A stretch of 64,000 nucleotides of DNA from Capsicum annuum (lineage: Eukaryota > Streptophyta > Magnoliopsida > Solanales > Solanaceae). The notes beneath the pieces are model-generated. The model was not told the DNA's origin. It saw nothing but the letters and a program-made list of their open reading frames with translations, and searched no databases. Shown piece after piece: positions 46,660 to 57,770 of this stretch; position 1 is the first letter of the stretch; the number at the start of each line of letters is the position of its first letter. The position numbers and the translations under genes are program-made. The stretch covers positions 124,175,740-124,239,739 of the forward strand of contig NC_061118.1 in NCBI RefSeq assembly GCF_002878395.1, given 5' to 3'.

Positions 46660-48060
46660 AATTTTCCTGATGTAGTTACTGGTACGTTATAGATCTTTTA
46701 TGTGCATGTTTATACTTTGCTAGATCCAGGAGCTTCTTTGTCTTTTGTTACTCCCTATATAGCAGGCAATTTTGGAATCAGTCCCAAAATTCTAGCAGAG
46801 CCCTTTTCAGTCTCTACCCCAGTGGGTAAAACTATCATAGCCCGATGGGTATATAGGAACTACCCGGTTATGATATTTTAGAAAGTCACTTCAGCAGACT
46901 TAGTTGAATTAGAGATGACTGATTTTGATATCATTCTCAGCATGGATTGTCTTCATTCCTACTATGCCACAGTCGACTACAGACATAGAATAGCCGATTT
47001 GTAATTTCTGAATGAACCCATCCTTGATTAGAAGGGTAGTACTTTAGAGTTCAGTGGTTAGCTTGTTTCCTACCTTCGGGCATGGAAAATGATATCTAAA
47101 GTATGTGTATATCATCTTGTTTGAGTTAAGGACTCTAGTTTCAAAACTGCCAACCTTGAATCAATTCCAATTGTAGGTGAATATTTAGATGTCTATCCCA
47201 AAGATCTTCCAGGATTTCCTCTTGAAAAGGAAATAGACTTTGGCATTGATCTTCTTCCAGATACTCAGCCTATATCTATTTTTCCATATAGAATGGCACT
47301 AGCAGAACTCAAAGAACTAGAAGAACAATTGAAGGATCTCTTAGATAAGGGATTCATCAGGCCCAATATTTCCCCGTGGGGTGCTCCATTATTATTCGTG
47401 CGTAAGAAAGATAGTTCTCTTAGGATGTGTGTAGACTACTGTGAACTCAATAATGTCATGGTCAAGAATAAGTATCCTATTCCCAGAATCGATCACTTGT
47501 TTAACCAATATCAGGGTGCAAGTTATTTCTCTAAGATAGACCTCAGATCCGTCTATTATCAGCTCAGAATCAGAGAATATGACATTCCAAAAATAGTTTT
47601 CCGTACTCTGTTTGGTCACTTTGAATTCCTAGTCATGTCATTTGGTCTTACTAATGCCCCAGTCTATTTTATAGACTTGATAAATCGTGCGTTCAAGCAG
47701 TACTTGGACATGTTCATCATAGTCTTCATAAATGATATTCTGGTCTATTTCCACAGTAAGCGTAATCATGCAAACTATCTCAGAATAGTACTTCAGACTC
47801 TCAGAGATTATCAATTATTCACCAAATTCTGTAAGTGTGAATTTTAGCTATGATCAGTAGCATTCCTTGGTCATATCATTTCCGCTAATGGCATTAGAGT
47901 AGATCCTCAAAATACCAAAGCAATAAAAAACTGGCCCTGACCTATCTCTCCATCAGATATTAGGAGTTTCTTGGATTTGACTGGCTATTATAGATGGTTT
48001 GTTAAGGGATTTTCTTGTATTGCATCCCCTATGTCTAGATTGACTCAGAAGAAAGTCAAA
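46660..48060 (+). pseudogene. Element H protease and reverse transcriptase
   Basis: Protease: LLDPGASLSFVTPYIAGNFG near 46717 (D-P-G in place of D-S/T-G), then LVELEMTDFDIILSMDCLHS. Reverse transcriptase: [20 protein letters not shown], then a long open part (47293-47847) with [20 protein letters not shown] and [20 protein letters not shown]. The catalytic box reads FINDILVYF near 47731: the first Asp has become Asn, so it is inactive. The thumb continues as FLGHIISANGIRVDP near 47860 after a TAG. Confidence 0.9.
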
Positions 48061-48620
48061 TTTTAGTATTCAGATCCTTGCAAGAAGAGTTTTCAGGAGT
48101 TGAAGACACGACTCACCTCAGCACCAGTTCTAGCTTTTCCAGATAGTTTCGTAGTGTATTGTCATGCATCTAGAGTAGGTTTGCATTGTGTCCTCATGCA
48201 GCATAGTAAGGTCATAGCCTACGCCCCCAGATAACTTAAGCTACATCAGAGGAATTATCCTACTTATGATCTTGAGTTAGCAGCCATAGTATTTGCCTTG
48301 AATATTTGGAGGCATTATCTATATGGTGTTTATGTATATGTGTTCACTGATCATAAGAATATTTAGTATGTCTTTTCTTAGAAAGTCTCAATCTTCGTTA
48401 GAGAAGGTGTTTAGAGCTCTTGAAAGATTATGACATTAGTGTCTTTTATCATCTGGGCAAAGCCAATATAGTGGCCGACGCTCTTAGTAGACTATCTATA
48501 GGTAGTGTTTCTTATGTTGAGGACTATAAGAAGAAGTTAGCTCAGGAAGTACATCAGCTTACCAGACTAGGCATTCGCTTAGTTAATATAGATAAGTGTG
48601 ATATATGGGTTTAGAGTAGT
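48061..48620 (+). pseudogene. Element H RNase H
   Basis: SFVVYCHASRVGLHCVLMQH near 48145 shows the first catalytic Asp changed to His (CDAS to CHAS). [20 protein letters not shown] near 48253 and IVADALSRLSIGSVSY near 48468 complete the domain. Stops lie at about 48231 and 48363. Confidence 0.85.
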
Positions 48621-50095
48621 TTAGAATCATCTTTAGTTTTTGATGTGAAAGAACTGCAAGACAGAGATCCTAGCCTTTTCAAGTTGAAAGAGTCAGTTCA
48701 GGATCAGAAAATAGAGGTTTTCTCCTAAGGGGGAGATAGTTTATTCGTTGTTAGGATCGTCTCTGTGTTCCAGGTGTAGATGACTTAAGGCAGTGAATTC
48801 TTGAAGAAGTGCATGGTGTACGCTACTCTATTCATCCAGGGGCCACAAAGATAAACTGTGACTTGTGAGAAATCTATTTGTGGAGTCGGATGAAGAGAGA
48901 CAATACAGAGTTTGTGGCTAAGTACTCTACATGTCAGCAGGTTAAGATAGAGCATTAGAATCCTAGTGGGTCCATGCAGGAGTTCAGCATTCCTACTTAG
49001 AAGTGGGAAGTTGTGAACATTGACTTGGTGATGGGTTTGCCTTGAACTCATCATCAGCATAATTCAGTTTGGGTGATTGTAGATAGGATGATCAAATTAG
49101 CTCATTTCTTTCATGTCCATACCTTTTATTCAGCCGAGGATTATGCCAAACTCTACATCAACGAGTTGGTCAGATTGCACGGTGTTCTATTCTCTATTAT
49201 CTCAGATAGAGGTACCAAGTTCACCTTTCATTTCTGTATAGCATTCTAAAAGGGTCTTGGTACCCAAGTTCATCTTTGTAAAACCTTTTATCCTCAGAAA
49301 TATGGTCAAGTAGACAGTACCATTCAGACGTTAGAAGATATGCTAAGGGTATGTACAATTGATTTCAAGGGAAGTTGGGATGACCACTTACCTTTGATTG
49401 AGTTTTCATACAACAATAGCTATCATTCTAGTATTCAGATAGCTCTATTTGAATCTCTCTATGGTAAGAGATGTAGATCTCCAATTGGTTAATTTGAAGT
49501 TAGTAAGGCCTCAGTTATAGGGCCTGACTTAGTATTTGATGCCTTAGAAAAAGTCCAATTCATTAGAGAAAGACTCTGGGCTACTCAGAGCCGATAGAAG
49601 TCTTATGCAGATGTTCGTAGGAAGGATCTTGAGTTTGAGATTGGTGACTATGTCTATCTAAAGATCTCTCCTATGAAGGGAGTGAAGCGGTTCAACAAGA
49701 AAGGGAAACTTAGTCCCCGATATATCTGTCCTTTCAAGATTCTCAAACGATTCGGCAAGGTAGCTTATGAGCTCAAATTTCCTACAGATCTAGCCTCAGG
49801 TCATCCAGTCTTACATTTCTCTTTGCTCAAGAAATGCATAGGTGACCCATCAGTTGTAGTCCCTATTCAGAGCATTAATGTTCAGAACACTCTCTTTTAT
49901 AAAGAGATTCCGCTCAAAATCTTAGACTATTAGACTCGTAGATTGAGGAACAAAAAAGTCCATCTAGTTAAGATTCTTTGGCAAAATCAGTCTATTGAGG
50001 GAGATACTTGGGAAATAGAGGGAGGCATACGTACCAAGAATCCTCACCTCTTCTTCACAAACTCAGATCAAACTCAAGGTAACAGTTCTTCTTAA
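48621..50095 (+). pseudogene. Element H integrase and truncated chromodomain
   Basis: Zinc-binding region degraded (YSIHPGATK near 48823). The core has NIDLVMGLP near 49016 (first Asp), IISDRGTKFTFHF near 49196 (second Asp) and YGQVDSTIQTLEDMLRVC near 49302, where the usual catalytic Glu of Q-A/V-E is Asp. C-terminal domain at 49673-49933 (KGKLSPRYICPFKILKRFGK, HPVLHFSLLKKCIGD). The chromodomain-like end is VKILWQNQSIEGDTWEIEGG near 49967. The stop is at 50093-50095. Confidence 0.87.
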
Positions 50096-50468
50096 GCTTA
50101 TTCATTTTCCTGTTTGGTGTTCATCACAAACTTTGTATGTAACTTTATGCTCATGTTCCCATTAGAAACTTGGTATCAAGAACCATTGCATATTCAGTCA
50201 TGCATACATGTATCAGTTCAGTTATGTAGTTATGCATCAGACATGCATTCACATTGTGAGAAACTTAGTTCTTCAGAACACTCAGTCATGCATTCAATAA
50301 TCAATTACACATGCATCTGATATGCATGTTCAGCATTATATGTTCAGCTTGTCAGTCATGTCCGTCAAGAGACCATGATCCAGTTATTCATGTTTAGTAT
50401 GTACGTCAATTGTCTTTTCTCCCCTCCCAGTTATTCATGTTTGGTATGTACGTCAATTGTCTTTTCTC
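50096..50468 (+). other. Element H 3' untranslated region with a 40-bp duplication
   Basis: Non-coding. A 40-bp sequence starting CAGTTATTCATGTTT and ending TTGTCTTTTCT occurs at 50381-50420 and again at 50428-50467 with one mismatch, just before the polypurine tract. Confidence 0.8.
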
Positions 50469-50479
50469 ACGGGGGAGAT
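50469..50479 (+). promoter_or_regulatory. Polypurine tract of element H
   Basis: ACGGGGGAGAT, two bases before the 3' LTR (TATAATACC, 50482). Confidence 0.85.
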
Positions 50480-50481
50480 AT

Positions 50482-53031
50482 TATAATACCCCATACTATT
50501 CCTAGATAATTTCATCTCAAGAATGTCTAGTATTAGATTCTAAATTTAATGATGGTTATTCCCTATGAAATTTTCAATATTTTCACTTTTTGTCATATGG
50601 GAAATTCAATAAGCTTTCCATCGATATAATATTAGCCCAAATTTGATAACCGAGTCAGAAGTTATGACTATTTCAAGTTTTCATCATAAAACATCACCAT
50701 ATTAGTCAGTGGCACGCCGCGCCACAAGAGTAAATGCCGTTTGGCAAATTCCAGCAGGGGTCCGCAATTATGGCGCATCACGCCAGGGGCCAAATTTAGA
50801 ATTGTCCTTTTCCACTATCTTAGCGCGATTTCCTCCGCGTCGCGCCAAATTACCATTTCGCAAAAAAAGGGGCAACGCGATGGCTCCGCATTACGCCATC
50901 CCTCAGTTTCCTAATTATCAAATTCTCGTGACACGGTGCGATAGCGCCCATCACTCCAGGGGTTCAATTCAGGAAAATTTTATTAAAATTAACTAATGCA
51001 TCTAGGGTTAAAAGGGTCAACTTCCCACCCCTATTTAAGCCCTTTAACACATGATTCAACCACTTTTCACCCAAAATACACTCTATTCTCTCAAAAAAGT
51101 CTCAATAACAAGCTAGGGTTTTCATAGAAGATCCAACTTCAAGAAAGTTTCTCCGTCATTCTTAACAAAATCATGAACTAAGGTATGCATAGTGTTCATT
51201 CATGGACTTCTTTCATCCATAAAGCCCAAGAATTCCTTTTCTAAATTCAAGTTAATGGATTTTCTTATGAATTTCATGATTAGGTTGCTCTTGTTCATGT
51301 GGATAATGAGAAATTAAATTCTACTCCATGTTGGGTGATAAATTCTATGTGGGTTACATTATTATAGATATGGATTCACGCAAACCTATGATTAAACCCT
51401 TGAATGATGAAATTAGAATTGAACCATTACCTCTAATTATTGTACAATGATGTTTACATTTACCATGCCTATAATATGTTTGATTAAATGCCTAGATGAA
51501 GGAAAAGTGCCTTACTAGCATAATGCTATGAAATCTCCATGTATGTACAAGTTATGCCTATCGCATGTTTGGATGAAATGCTTCTATAAATGTATTATGG
51601 ATTATTATGTTAGTCCTATGTTCATGTAAGTTATGCTTGGTCAGTTTCCTTCCATCGAGTCCTGAGGGTACTCATACCCGATATAATAGCAGTGTGCCTA
51701 GTGCCATGTCATATTTTCATGATACTCTCAGTCAAGCTATGATCCTTAGACTTCAGACAGTCTTATGACTTAGGAAGTCTCCATGATCTCATGAACTCAG
51801 CAGTTGTCAGATATCAGTAGTATTCCATTAATCAATGGAATTCAGTAATTCAGTCCATGTTCAGTTCAGTTATATCATGTTCAGTGTCCATTCAGATGGG
51901 AGTAGAAATTATTACTGAGTGAACCCAAGGATGGGAACACACACTATCAGATGAGGGTGTGATCCTTAGTAGTCATTATTGTATTCTAGAGCTCTGTAGC
52001 AAGCATAGGTTGAGACATCAACACTATCAATGAGGGTTGATGAAGTAGATAAGCACTGTCAGATAAGGGCCTTACCATTCTCGTATAAGGGATACTATCA
52101 GATAAGGGTTTCCCATAGCTTGTCCTTACTGGTGGCACGGTATTGATACCCTTCCAATTGGGGTTACAGATTGGACCCCAACTCAGCCATCACGGTGTAT
52201 CATGGGCATGTCGGTTAGATAACTACTTACCATAGTTTTATGTTATAGAATCAGGACTGTCAGATACAGTCAATCAGTCTTAGTAATAAAACTCAAATAG
52301 TTCTTCAAATTATAGGATTGTCTAATATAGTCAATTCAGATACAGTACAGAACTCAGATAGTTCTATTAGATTCAGGACTGTCAGATATAGTCACTCATG
52401 TTATCAGTTATATTTAGATTCAGTAATTATGTCATCACACTATTAGTGTCAGTTGTTATGTCTCATGCATGTATTCTCACGCTCATGATAGTTGATCAGT
52501 TATTATTATTGTTTATGCATATGAACCCTATGTATTCAGCCTACCTCACATGCATACCAGTACATTTAAAGTAAAGAAGTACTTGCGCTATGGTGTCTTA
52601 TACCGTAGGTTCAGAGACACGAGCTTAGGCTCCAGATATCTACAGATAGAATTAGAGGTGAGTCCTCATCTATTGAGGACATGATTATTTCCCTATTATC
52701 TCATTAATCAATTTATTAGTTGGAATTAGTTGGGAAATGTCCCATTAACTACTTGCTCAGACAGTTCAGTCAGTTAGAGGCTTTCTAGACTTTTATGTTC
52801 AGACTTCAGTATTTTCAGTTGTTTTAGGTATTTCATAACCCTCCCAGATGTTATATTTTTATCAGATTCTATGTCTCAGTTTTGAACCTTATGGCCTTTT
52901 AGTTCATGTTTCCGCATCATAAAGTATTTTATGTAATATACAGGTACAAATATTAGTTATGTATTAGCTTGTGGTCCTTCAGGGTTATGAGCACTGTGTA
53001 GAATTCTGAGCACCACGCTCAAGGCGTTATA
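50482..53031 (+). repeat. 3' LTR of element H (2550 bp)
   Basis: Starts TATAATACCCCATAC (ancestral TGTAATACC) and ends AAGGCGTTATA. The open frame 50709-50996 is CpG-rich LTR sequence rather than a gene, since the 5' LTR does not keep it. TATA-like TATTTAAG at about 51028. Confidence 0.93.
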
Positions 53032-53035
53032 CCTT

Positions 53036-53206
53036 CCCAGTGGGTTAACCTCTCCAGTGGGTTACCCTCTCCAGTGGGTTATCCTCCTCTCTATGGAAAC
53101 CCTGTCAAATGGGTTACCCTCGACAGTGGGTTACCCTTTTTTAGTGGGTTACCCTCATCTCCAAGGAAACCCTCCTCAGTGGGTTACCCTTTCGGATGGG
53201 TTTTTA
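53036..53206 (+). repeat. GTGGGTTACCCTC repeat array, viral intergenic region (plus arm)
   Basis: Seven or so copies of AGTGGGTTACCCTC-like units, some separated by AAGGAAACCCTC. The mirror array is in G2 at 57008-57160. It marks the start of the pararetroviral intergenic region directly after the polyprotein stop. Confidence 0.85.
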
Positions 53207-54032
53207 AAGCTACTAACTCAACTAATTCAAAGACAAGGAGCTTATCGACCTACTTATTAGATGCCTGTGAAGCTACTAATGCACCTTCTTGCAAGCTTTT
53301 GACTCACCTTCTTGCGTATACTATCACATTCAAACAATATAGTTTGTTTTGATTTTATTTGGACCCCCACATGTTAGTAAGGCATGGTGTGAATAAATAT
53401 AAGGCTTATCTAGTCATAAAAGATAAAGCTTATCCCTTCAAAAGGATAAGTCTTATTCAATCATAATAAATAATACCTATCCCTTAGCTTAGCTATTAAG
53501 ATAGGATTGTATTACTTTATTTCATGTTTATCCATAGTATAGGCTTATCTTTTAAGCTTCCTTATTCTATAAAAGGATGCCTAGGCCTTTAGGTTAGAGG
53601 CAACATTCTCTCTACCTTAAAATATCTTGTATACTTTTATCTCTTTAAATAAAGATATTTGTTGGCTAAACTCTCTTACTCTTGATTTCTCTCTTCCAAA
53701 GGTATGTGAACTTCGATCTTCTAGGTCAGTGGAGGGGGGTAAGGAAGTAATCTGGAAAGGTACTTGTTGAGACTGCAACATGGAACTTTAAAGTTACTTT
53801 GCATGTGTATGAAATAAAGTTGGCTTGGTCCACACGACATAGATTTTTAAGTACTTTCCATGTATATGAAATGAAATTGGATTAGTATATGTCATAGTTT
53901 TTTGAATTGATCCATATCTAAGAAAGAACACACAGATCTGAGGTCAAGCTTAGAGCACCTTTTGTTCCGCGACTGTTAGAGGGAAACAACCTAGCTGTAA
54001 GGCCCATTTTTAGGCATACATGAAACAATATT
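53207..54032 (+). promoter_or_regulatory. Endogenous pararetrovirus promoter, poly(A) signal and leader (G1, plus arm)
   Basis: A GATAAG/CTTATC-rich section (53400-53560) precedes the TATA box TCTATAAAAGG (53566-53575), then AATAAA (53648-53653), then a leader. The leader contains two approximate copies of a 50-bp unit ending GACATAG/GTCATAG (53791-53842 and 53849-53897). The arrangement of TATA followed about 75 bases later by AATAAA fits pararetroviruses, whose terminally redundant RNA passes the signal once before using it. The same region is inverted at 56155-57008. It ends abruptly at about 54032, where G2 begins in the opposite direction. Confidence 0.7.
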
Positions 54033-55406
54033 GAATTCTAGACATGCTTGGTCACCATTATAAAGGCTATGTTCGATGGCATCCCAATCCTTATTTTATA
54101 GCACCTCATCTAGGATCTGTAGGTGACCGTCTAGGACTATAGCATCTAACTCCATGAAGATGTCATCTTGTGGAAGGGAGATAGCCGTTGAGTTTATCAT
54201 ATCAACAGCATACGGGGTCATCATCCTTTTAGACTTGTCCTTCAGCTTGCTGGAAGTCTAACATGGCCTCCTTCCATTTCTATAAGCATGCGGTAAGGTC
54301 AGATCTTTGCTCATCTTCTAGAGTTAGACTAAAGATATTGGAGGTTGATTAGCTTAATGGAGATTTAGAAAAGGATTGGTGTATTCTTTGTGGTGATGAG
54401 GGAAGTGCTGCATATGTTGGGACCTTTTGCAGATTTTTGCTACCATACCTCAACAAGATAATTTATTCTTCGATTGATGCCATCTCTATTCTTTGATGAT
54501 CAATAAAGGATAGTATCGAGGTGTCTAGAGGATATGTGGTAGACTGGATAGCCAAAAAATAGAATCTGAACTTCTTATAACAGTTAACATATTTATCTGG
54601 AGTGATTTTGACTAGTTCTTTCATAGACGCTTGATTTGATATTTGTACACCAAGAGTGATTCGTTGGCCTGTATCTATGGCTAAGGACAAGGATTTCTTA
54701 TCGCCTGACATGAGAAATGCCTCCTCGTGGCTTTGCACATGCCAAGATGCTTAGTAGTGTATAGTTGGATGTAAGCAAGCCTCTGGTATGTCCAAGATTA
54801 GGACTTGAAGTTTTGCCGCCTCGATCAAGTTTGGATTAGAAAGGGACATTGTAAGATTTGGAAATAGAGTTACAACAAGTGTCCCAACTTCCTGGATAAT
54901 ATATAGAGAACCCAGATTTACATGTTGGTATTTGTAGAATCTCGTATCTAGGTGAGAAAGGGATGCCCTTGTTGGTTGTCCTTTTCTTCCATGATGCGTC
55001 AACGCAATCCCAATAGCACTAAAATGTATATGGTTATAAACATGGTTTCTCCACTCTTTTGGGAAGTTTTGTTGCATCTGTAGAGTGATGAAATGGTCGT
55101 CTAGAGTTGTAAGGGCATGCTGGTCAAGTGTTGTGGAAGCAAAGTATTCCTTAACTCCTTCTAACCTATTGTGATGCAGGGAATCAATCTGCATCCATGG
55201 ATTACATGCTTTTTTGACAAAGGTAGAGTAAGGATTAGGTAGAGGTATATATGTGGAGTATATATCACGTTTAGGCTGTAGCACCTCTACTTTAAAGAAT
55301 TGTCATATATGAATGACAAAGTCTTGTAAGGAGTTGGAAACATGGCTAGCTAAGGAAGGAATCGGTACAAATCGAACAAAGTCGAAGAAGCTGCAGAGAA
55401 AGACAT
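54033..55406 (-). pseudogene. Endogenous pararetrovirus G2 polyprotein N-terminal part (movement protein)
   Basis: Minus-strand copy starting at an ATGTC at 55406, as in G1 and G3, then frameshifted. The open part 55284-54751 holds the 30K movement-protein domain: HHGRKGQPTRASLSHLDTRF and GTLVVTLFPNLTMSLSNPN. It continues with a break into 54738-54463 (DKKSLSLAIDTGQRITLGVQ, MKELVKITPDKYV). 54460-54033 is more degraded capsid-side sequence. The protein is clearly diverged from G1 and G3, so it is a separate lineage or an older copy. The right end of the viral frame is lost at the junction with G1's leader. Confidence 0.75.
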
Positions 55407-56154
55407 ATTATTTTTGGACTATAAGGACTTGATGTATTTGTTCTAAGGTTATATGGACAAGACTCTATAAAATGAAAATCTTTTTGTGTTTTTGTGATCC
55501 AACTCTATATATTTATTCTAAACTCTAAGGAACGTAACTATGAATTGATTATGTACAAGGCACAAAATAGGAAAAGTGGAAAAAATCTGGCTCTGATAAT
55601 GAAATTAAAAGTATGACACTAATATGTACAAGACTTGGGTTGTAAACTGTAGAAGTGAGAACTAAGGAAGGTTCTAAGTGTAGTAGTTTGGATAAATAAA
55701 ACTAAAGACTAAAAATAAAAATGTAAAGCTGGCTCACGTGTTTGCAATCAGTAGAGGTGGATGTAAACTTCTGCTACCTCCCAACCTCTGGGAGTGGGGA
55801 TGGCTCAGATACCAAATAGACGGGGAGGAGAGGGGTATGAACGACTGCCGACGAGAGCAGCCAGGTGGCTAGGCAATAGACCCCAAACATTCCAACATGA
55901 AAGGCGGTTTCACGGCTATGTAGGTAGTATGCCATATGAAATCAAAGATTCCATCAAAAACAAAGCCTAACCTTTCCAACATAACAAGTGGTTTATGACC
56001 ATATAGGCGACATATAAGGCCTTCTCAACCTAAAGATGGGATAGCATGACTTTGAAACTACAAGCTACACATCAAGGACGATTTGCCTTGGCAACAAAGC
56101 CTTCGCAACCCAGAGATGAGATGGTTTGACTTTGCCAGTTTTAGAACACATGAA
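55407..56154 (-). other. G2 leader with tRNA primer-binding site
   Basis: On the minus strand TGGTATCTGAGC (55814-55803) matches the initiator-methionine tRNA complement at 11 of 12 bases, the minus-strand primer site of plant pararetroviruses. It is followed by the ACATCCACCTCTACTG block shared with G1 and G3. Sequence around 55890-56035 contains imperfect duplications (ACATTCCAACATGAAAGGCG and TTTCCAACATAACAAGTGG). Confidence 0.7.
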
Positions 56155-57007
56155 ATCCCTTGTCTCATTAGTACAAGATTGTTCCATATATGCCTAAAAA
56201 AATGGGTCTTACAATGGCTCTCCCTAGCCTGTTTCCCTCTAGCGGCCACAGAACAAAAGGTGTACTAAGGCAGACCTCAATCTGCATGTTTTGTCTCATA
56301 TATAGAATCAATTTAGAAATATATGGCATGAACCAAGCCAACTTCATTTCATATACGTGGAAAGAACTTAGACATCTATGTCATGTGGATATACATGAAA
56401 AGTAAATTTGGAGTTCCATGATGTAATCGCAATAAGTACCTCTTCCTTACCCCCTACTCTGACAGAGAGGATCGAAGTACCCATCCCTTTGGAAGAGAAA
56501 AAGTAAGACAAAGAGAGTTTAGCCAAAAAAACATATTTATTAAAAGAGAGAAAAGTATACAAGAGGTTTTTAGTTAGAGAGAATGTTCTCCTCTTGATAA
56601 AGGCCTAAGAGTCCTTTTATAGTAGAAGGAAGCTTACTAGCTAAGCTAAGCTACAGATAAACGTAAAATAAAATTTTACATTCCTATCCTAATAGCTAAA
56701 GGATAGGCATTATCTAGTAATAAGGATAAGTCTTATCCTTTTGGAGGGATAAGCATTATCTGTTATGACTAGATAAGCTTTATCTTTATTTATATTGGGC
56801 GCTACTAATATATGGCGAAAAAATAAAAATAAAAAAAACTATGTTGTTGGCATGTCACAGAATGTGCAAGTAGGTGAGTTAGCAGCCTGCAAGCAAGTGT
56901 ATCAAGAACTTCATAGGTATCTTGCAAGCAGGTGGATAAGCTAATTGTCTTTGAAGTAGCTGATCGAGCAGCTTTAATTCCCATCTAAAAAGGTAACTAA
57001 CTAAGGA
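56155..57007 (-). promoter_or_regulatory. Endogenous pararetrovirus promoter and leader (G2, minus arm)
   Basis: Inverted counterpart of 53207-54032. On the minus strand: GATAAG-rich part (56780-56680), TATA box CTATAAAAGG (56623-56613), start region GAACATTCTCTCTAA near 56590, AATAAATAT near 56540, and a leader ending near GGCATATATGGAACAATCTT (56193-56174). It points toward the plus-strand promoter. Confidence 0.7.
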
Positions 57008-57160
57008 GGGTTTCCTTGGAGATGAAGGTAACCCACTAGAAAGGGTAACCCACTGGCGAGGGTAACCATTTGATAAGGTTTTTTTTTTTAGAGAAGTGTA
57101 ACCCACTGAAAAAGGTAACCCACTAGAAAGGGTAACCCACTGGAGAGGGTAACTTCTTGC
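57008..57160 (-). repeat. GTGGGTTACCCTC repeat array, viral intergenic region (minus arm)
   Basis: Reverse-complement copies of the unit seen at 53036-53206 (GGGTAACCCACTGGAGAGGG near 57129 and others). Confidence 0.85.
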
Positions 57161-57182
57161 ACATATCATCTGACGTCTTGTT

Positions 57183-57340
57183 TTAGGAAGCAGTGTTGGA
57201 TGGTGCCGGTGGTAATGAGCTTGCATATCCTTCTTCTATACACAGTCTACACCATGCTTGATGAGTGGGAGCATGAGTTTGATGGACGACATCATTTCTT
57301 GTTTCTCTTTCTCCAAGTAGTGTTTTGAAAAGAATTCCTC
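57183..57340 (-). pseudogene. G2 polyprotein C-terminal tail
   Basis: Minus-strand fragment ending IEEGYASSLPPAPSNTAS and a stop at 57183-57185, matching G1's tail EEGYTSSPPSAPSNNA. On the minus strand it precedes the intergenic array. G2 therefore runs from polyprotein end, through the intergenic region, to the next polyprotein start. The frame stays open a little further (to 57371), but homology to G3's leader begins about 57341. Confidence 0.72.
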
Positions 57341-57770
57341 CGGCCTTGAGAAAGCAAAATTTTGCATCCACCTCTGCTGATTACAAACACATGAGCCAGC
57401 TTTACATTTTTATTTTCTTTTGTTTTTACATTTTCTTTATCTTAGCTGTTAGTCTTAGATTTAGTCCATAGTCGTCATTGTTTAGTTTTTCACCCTTAAA
57501 GTCCTATACATATTTGAGTCATAATTTTTATTTCATTATGAGAGTCAGTGTTTTTAGTCATCTTGTTTTGTGTCTTGTAAAAAATCGAGTCGTAGCTTCT
57601 TTTATTAGATTTTTATAACAAATATTACTTGTGTCTTGTCTTTAGATCCTTAGCACAAATATATAGAGTTAATCTACAAAATACAAAAAGATTGTATATT
57701 TCATTGAGTCTTTTCCTTAGATCTATAGAACAAATAAATTGAGTCCTATTGTCTAGAAAAAACAAAAAAT
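57341..57770 (+). other. G3 leader
   Basis: Starts near TTTTGCATCCACCTCTGCTG and follows G1's leader (36513-36927) closely through GATTTAGTCCATAGTC, CCTTAGATCTATAGA and AAAACAAAAAATATGTCTG. Confidence 0.75.

Larger units (their letters stand above)
41450..53031 (+). mobile_element. Element H: Ty3/Gypsy chromovirus inserted in the viral intergenic region
   Basis: 5' LTR 41450-45276 (itself carrying a DNA transposon), primer-binding site 45281-45292, gag from 45499, pol to 50095, polypurine tract 50469-50479, 3' LTR 50482-53031. A perfect 5-bp target-site duplication CCTTC flanks it (41445-41449 and 53032-53036). Termini are TGTAATACC and GAATTACA/GCGTTATA. Proteins are closer in style to element D than to E but form a separate family. 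Multiple stops disable it. Confidence 0.93.

Noticed and set aside
50709..50996. 95-residue open frame that could be taken for a host gene
   Set aside because: It lies in the CpG-rich part of element H's 3' LTR and the homologous 5' LTR segment does not preserve it.
53036..53206. GGGTTACCC repeats as telomere-like sequence
   Set aside because: The unit does not match TTTAGGG and the array sits in a viral intergenic region next to the polyprotein stop.
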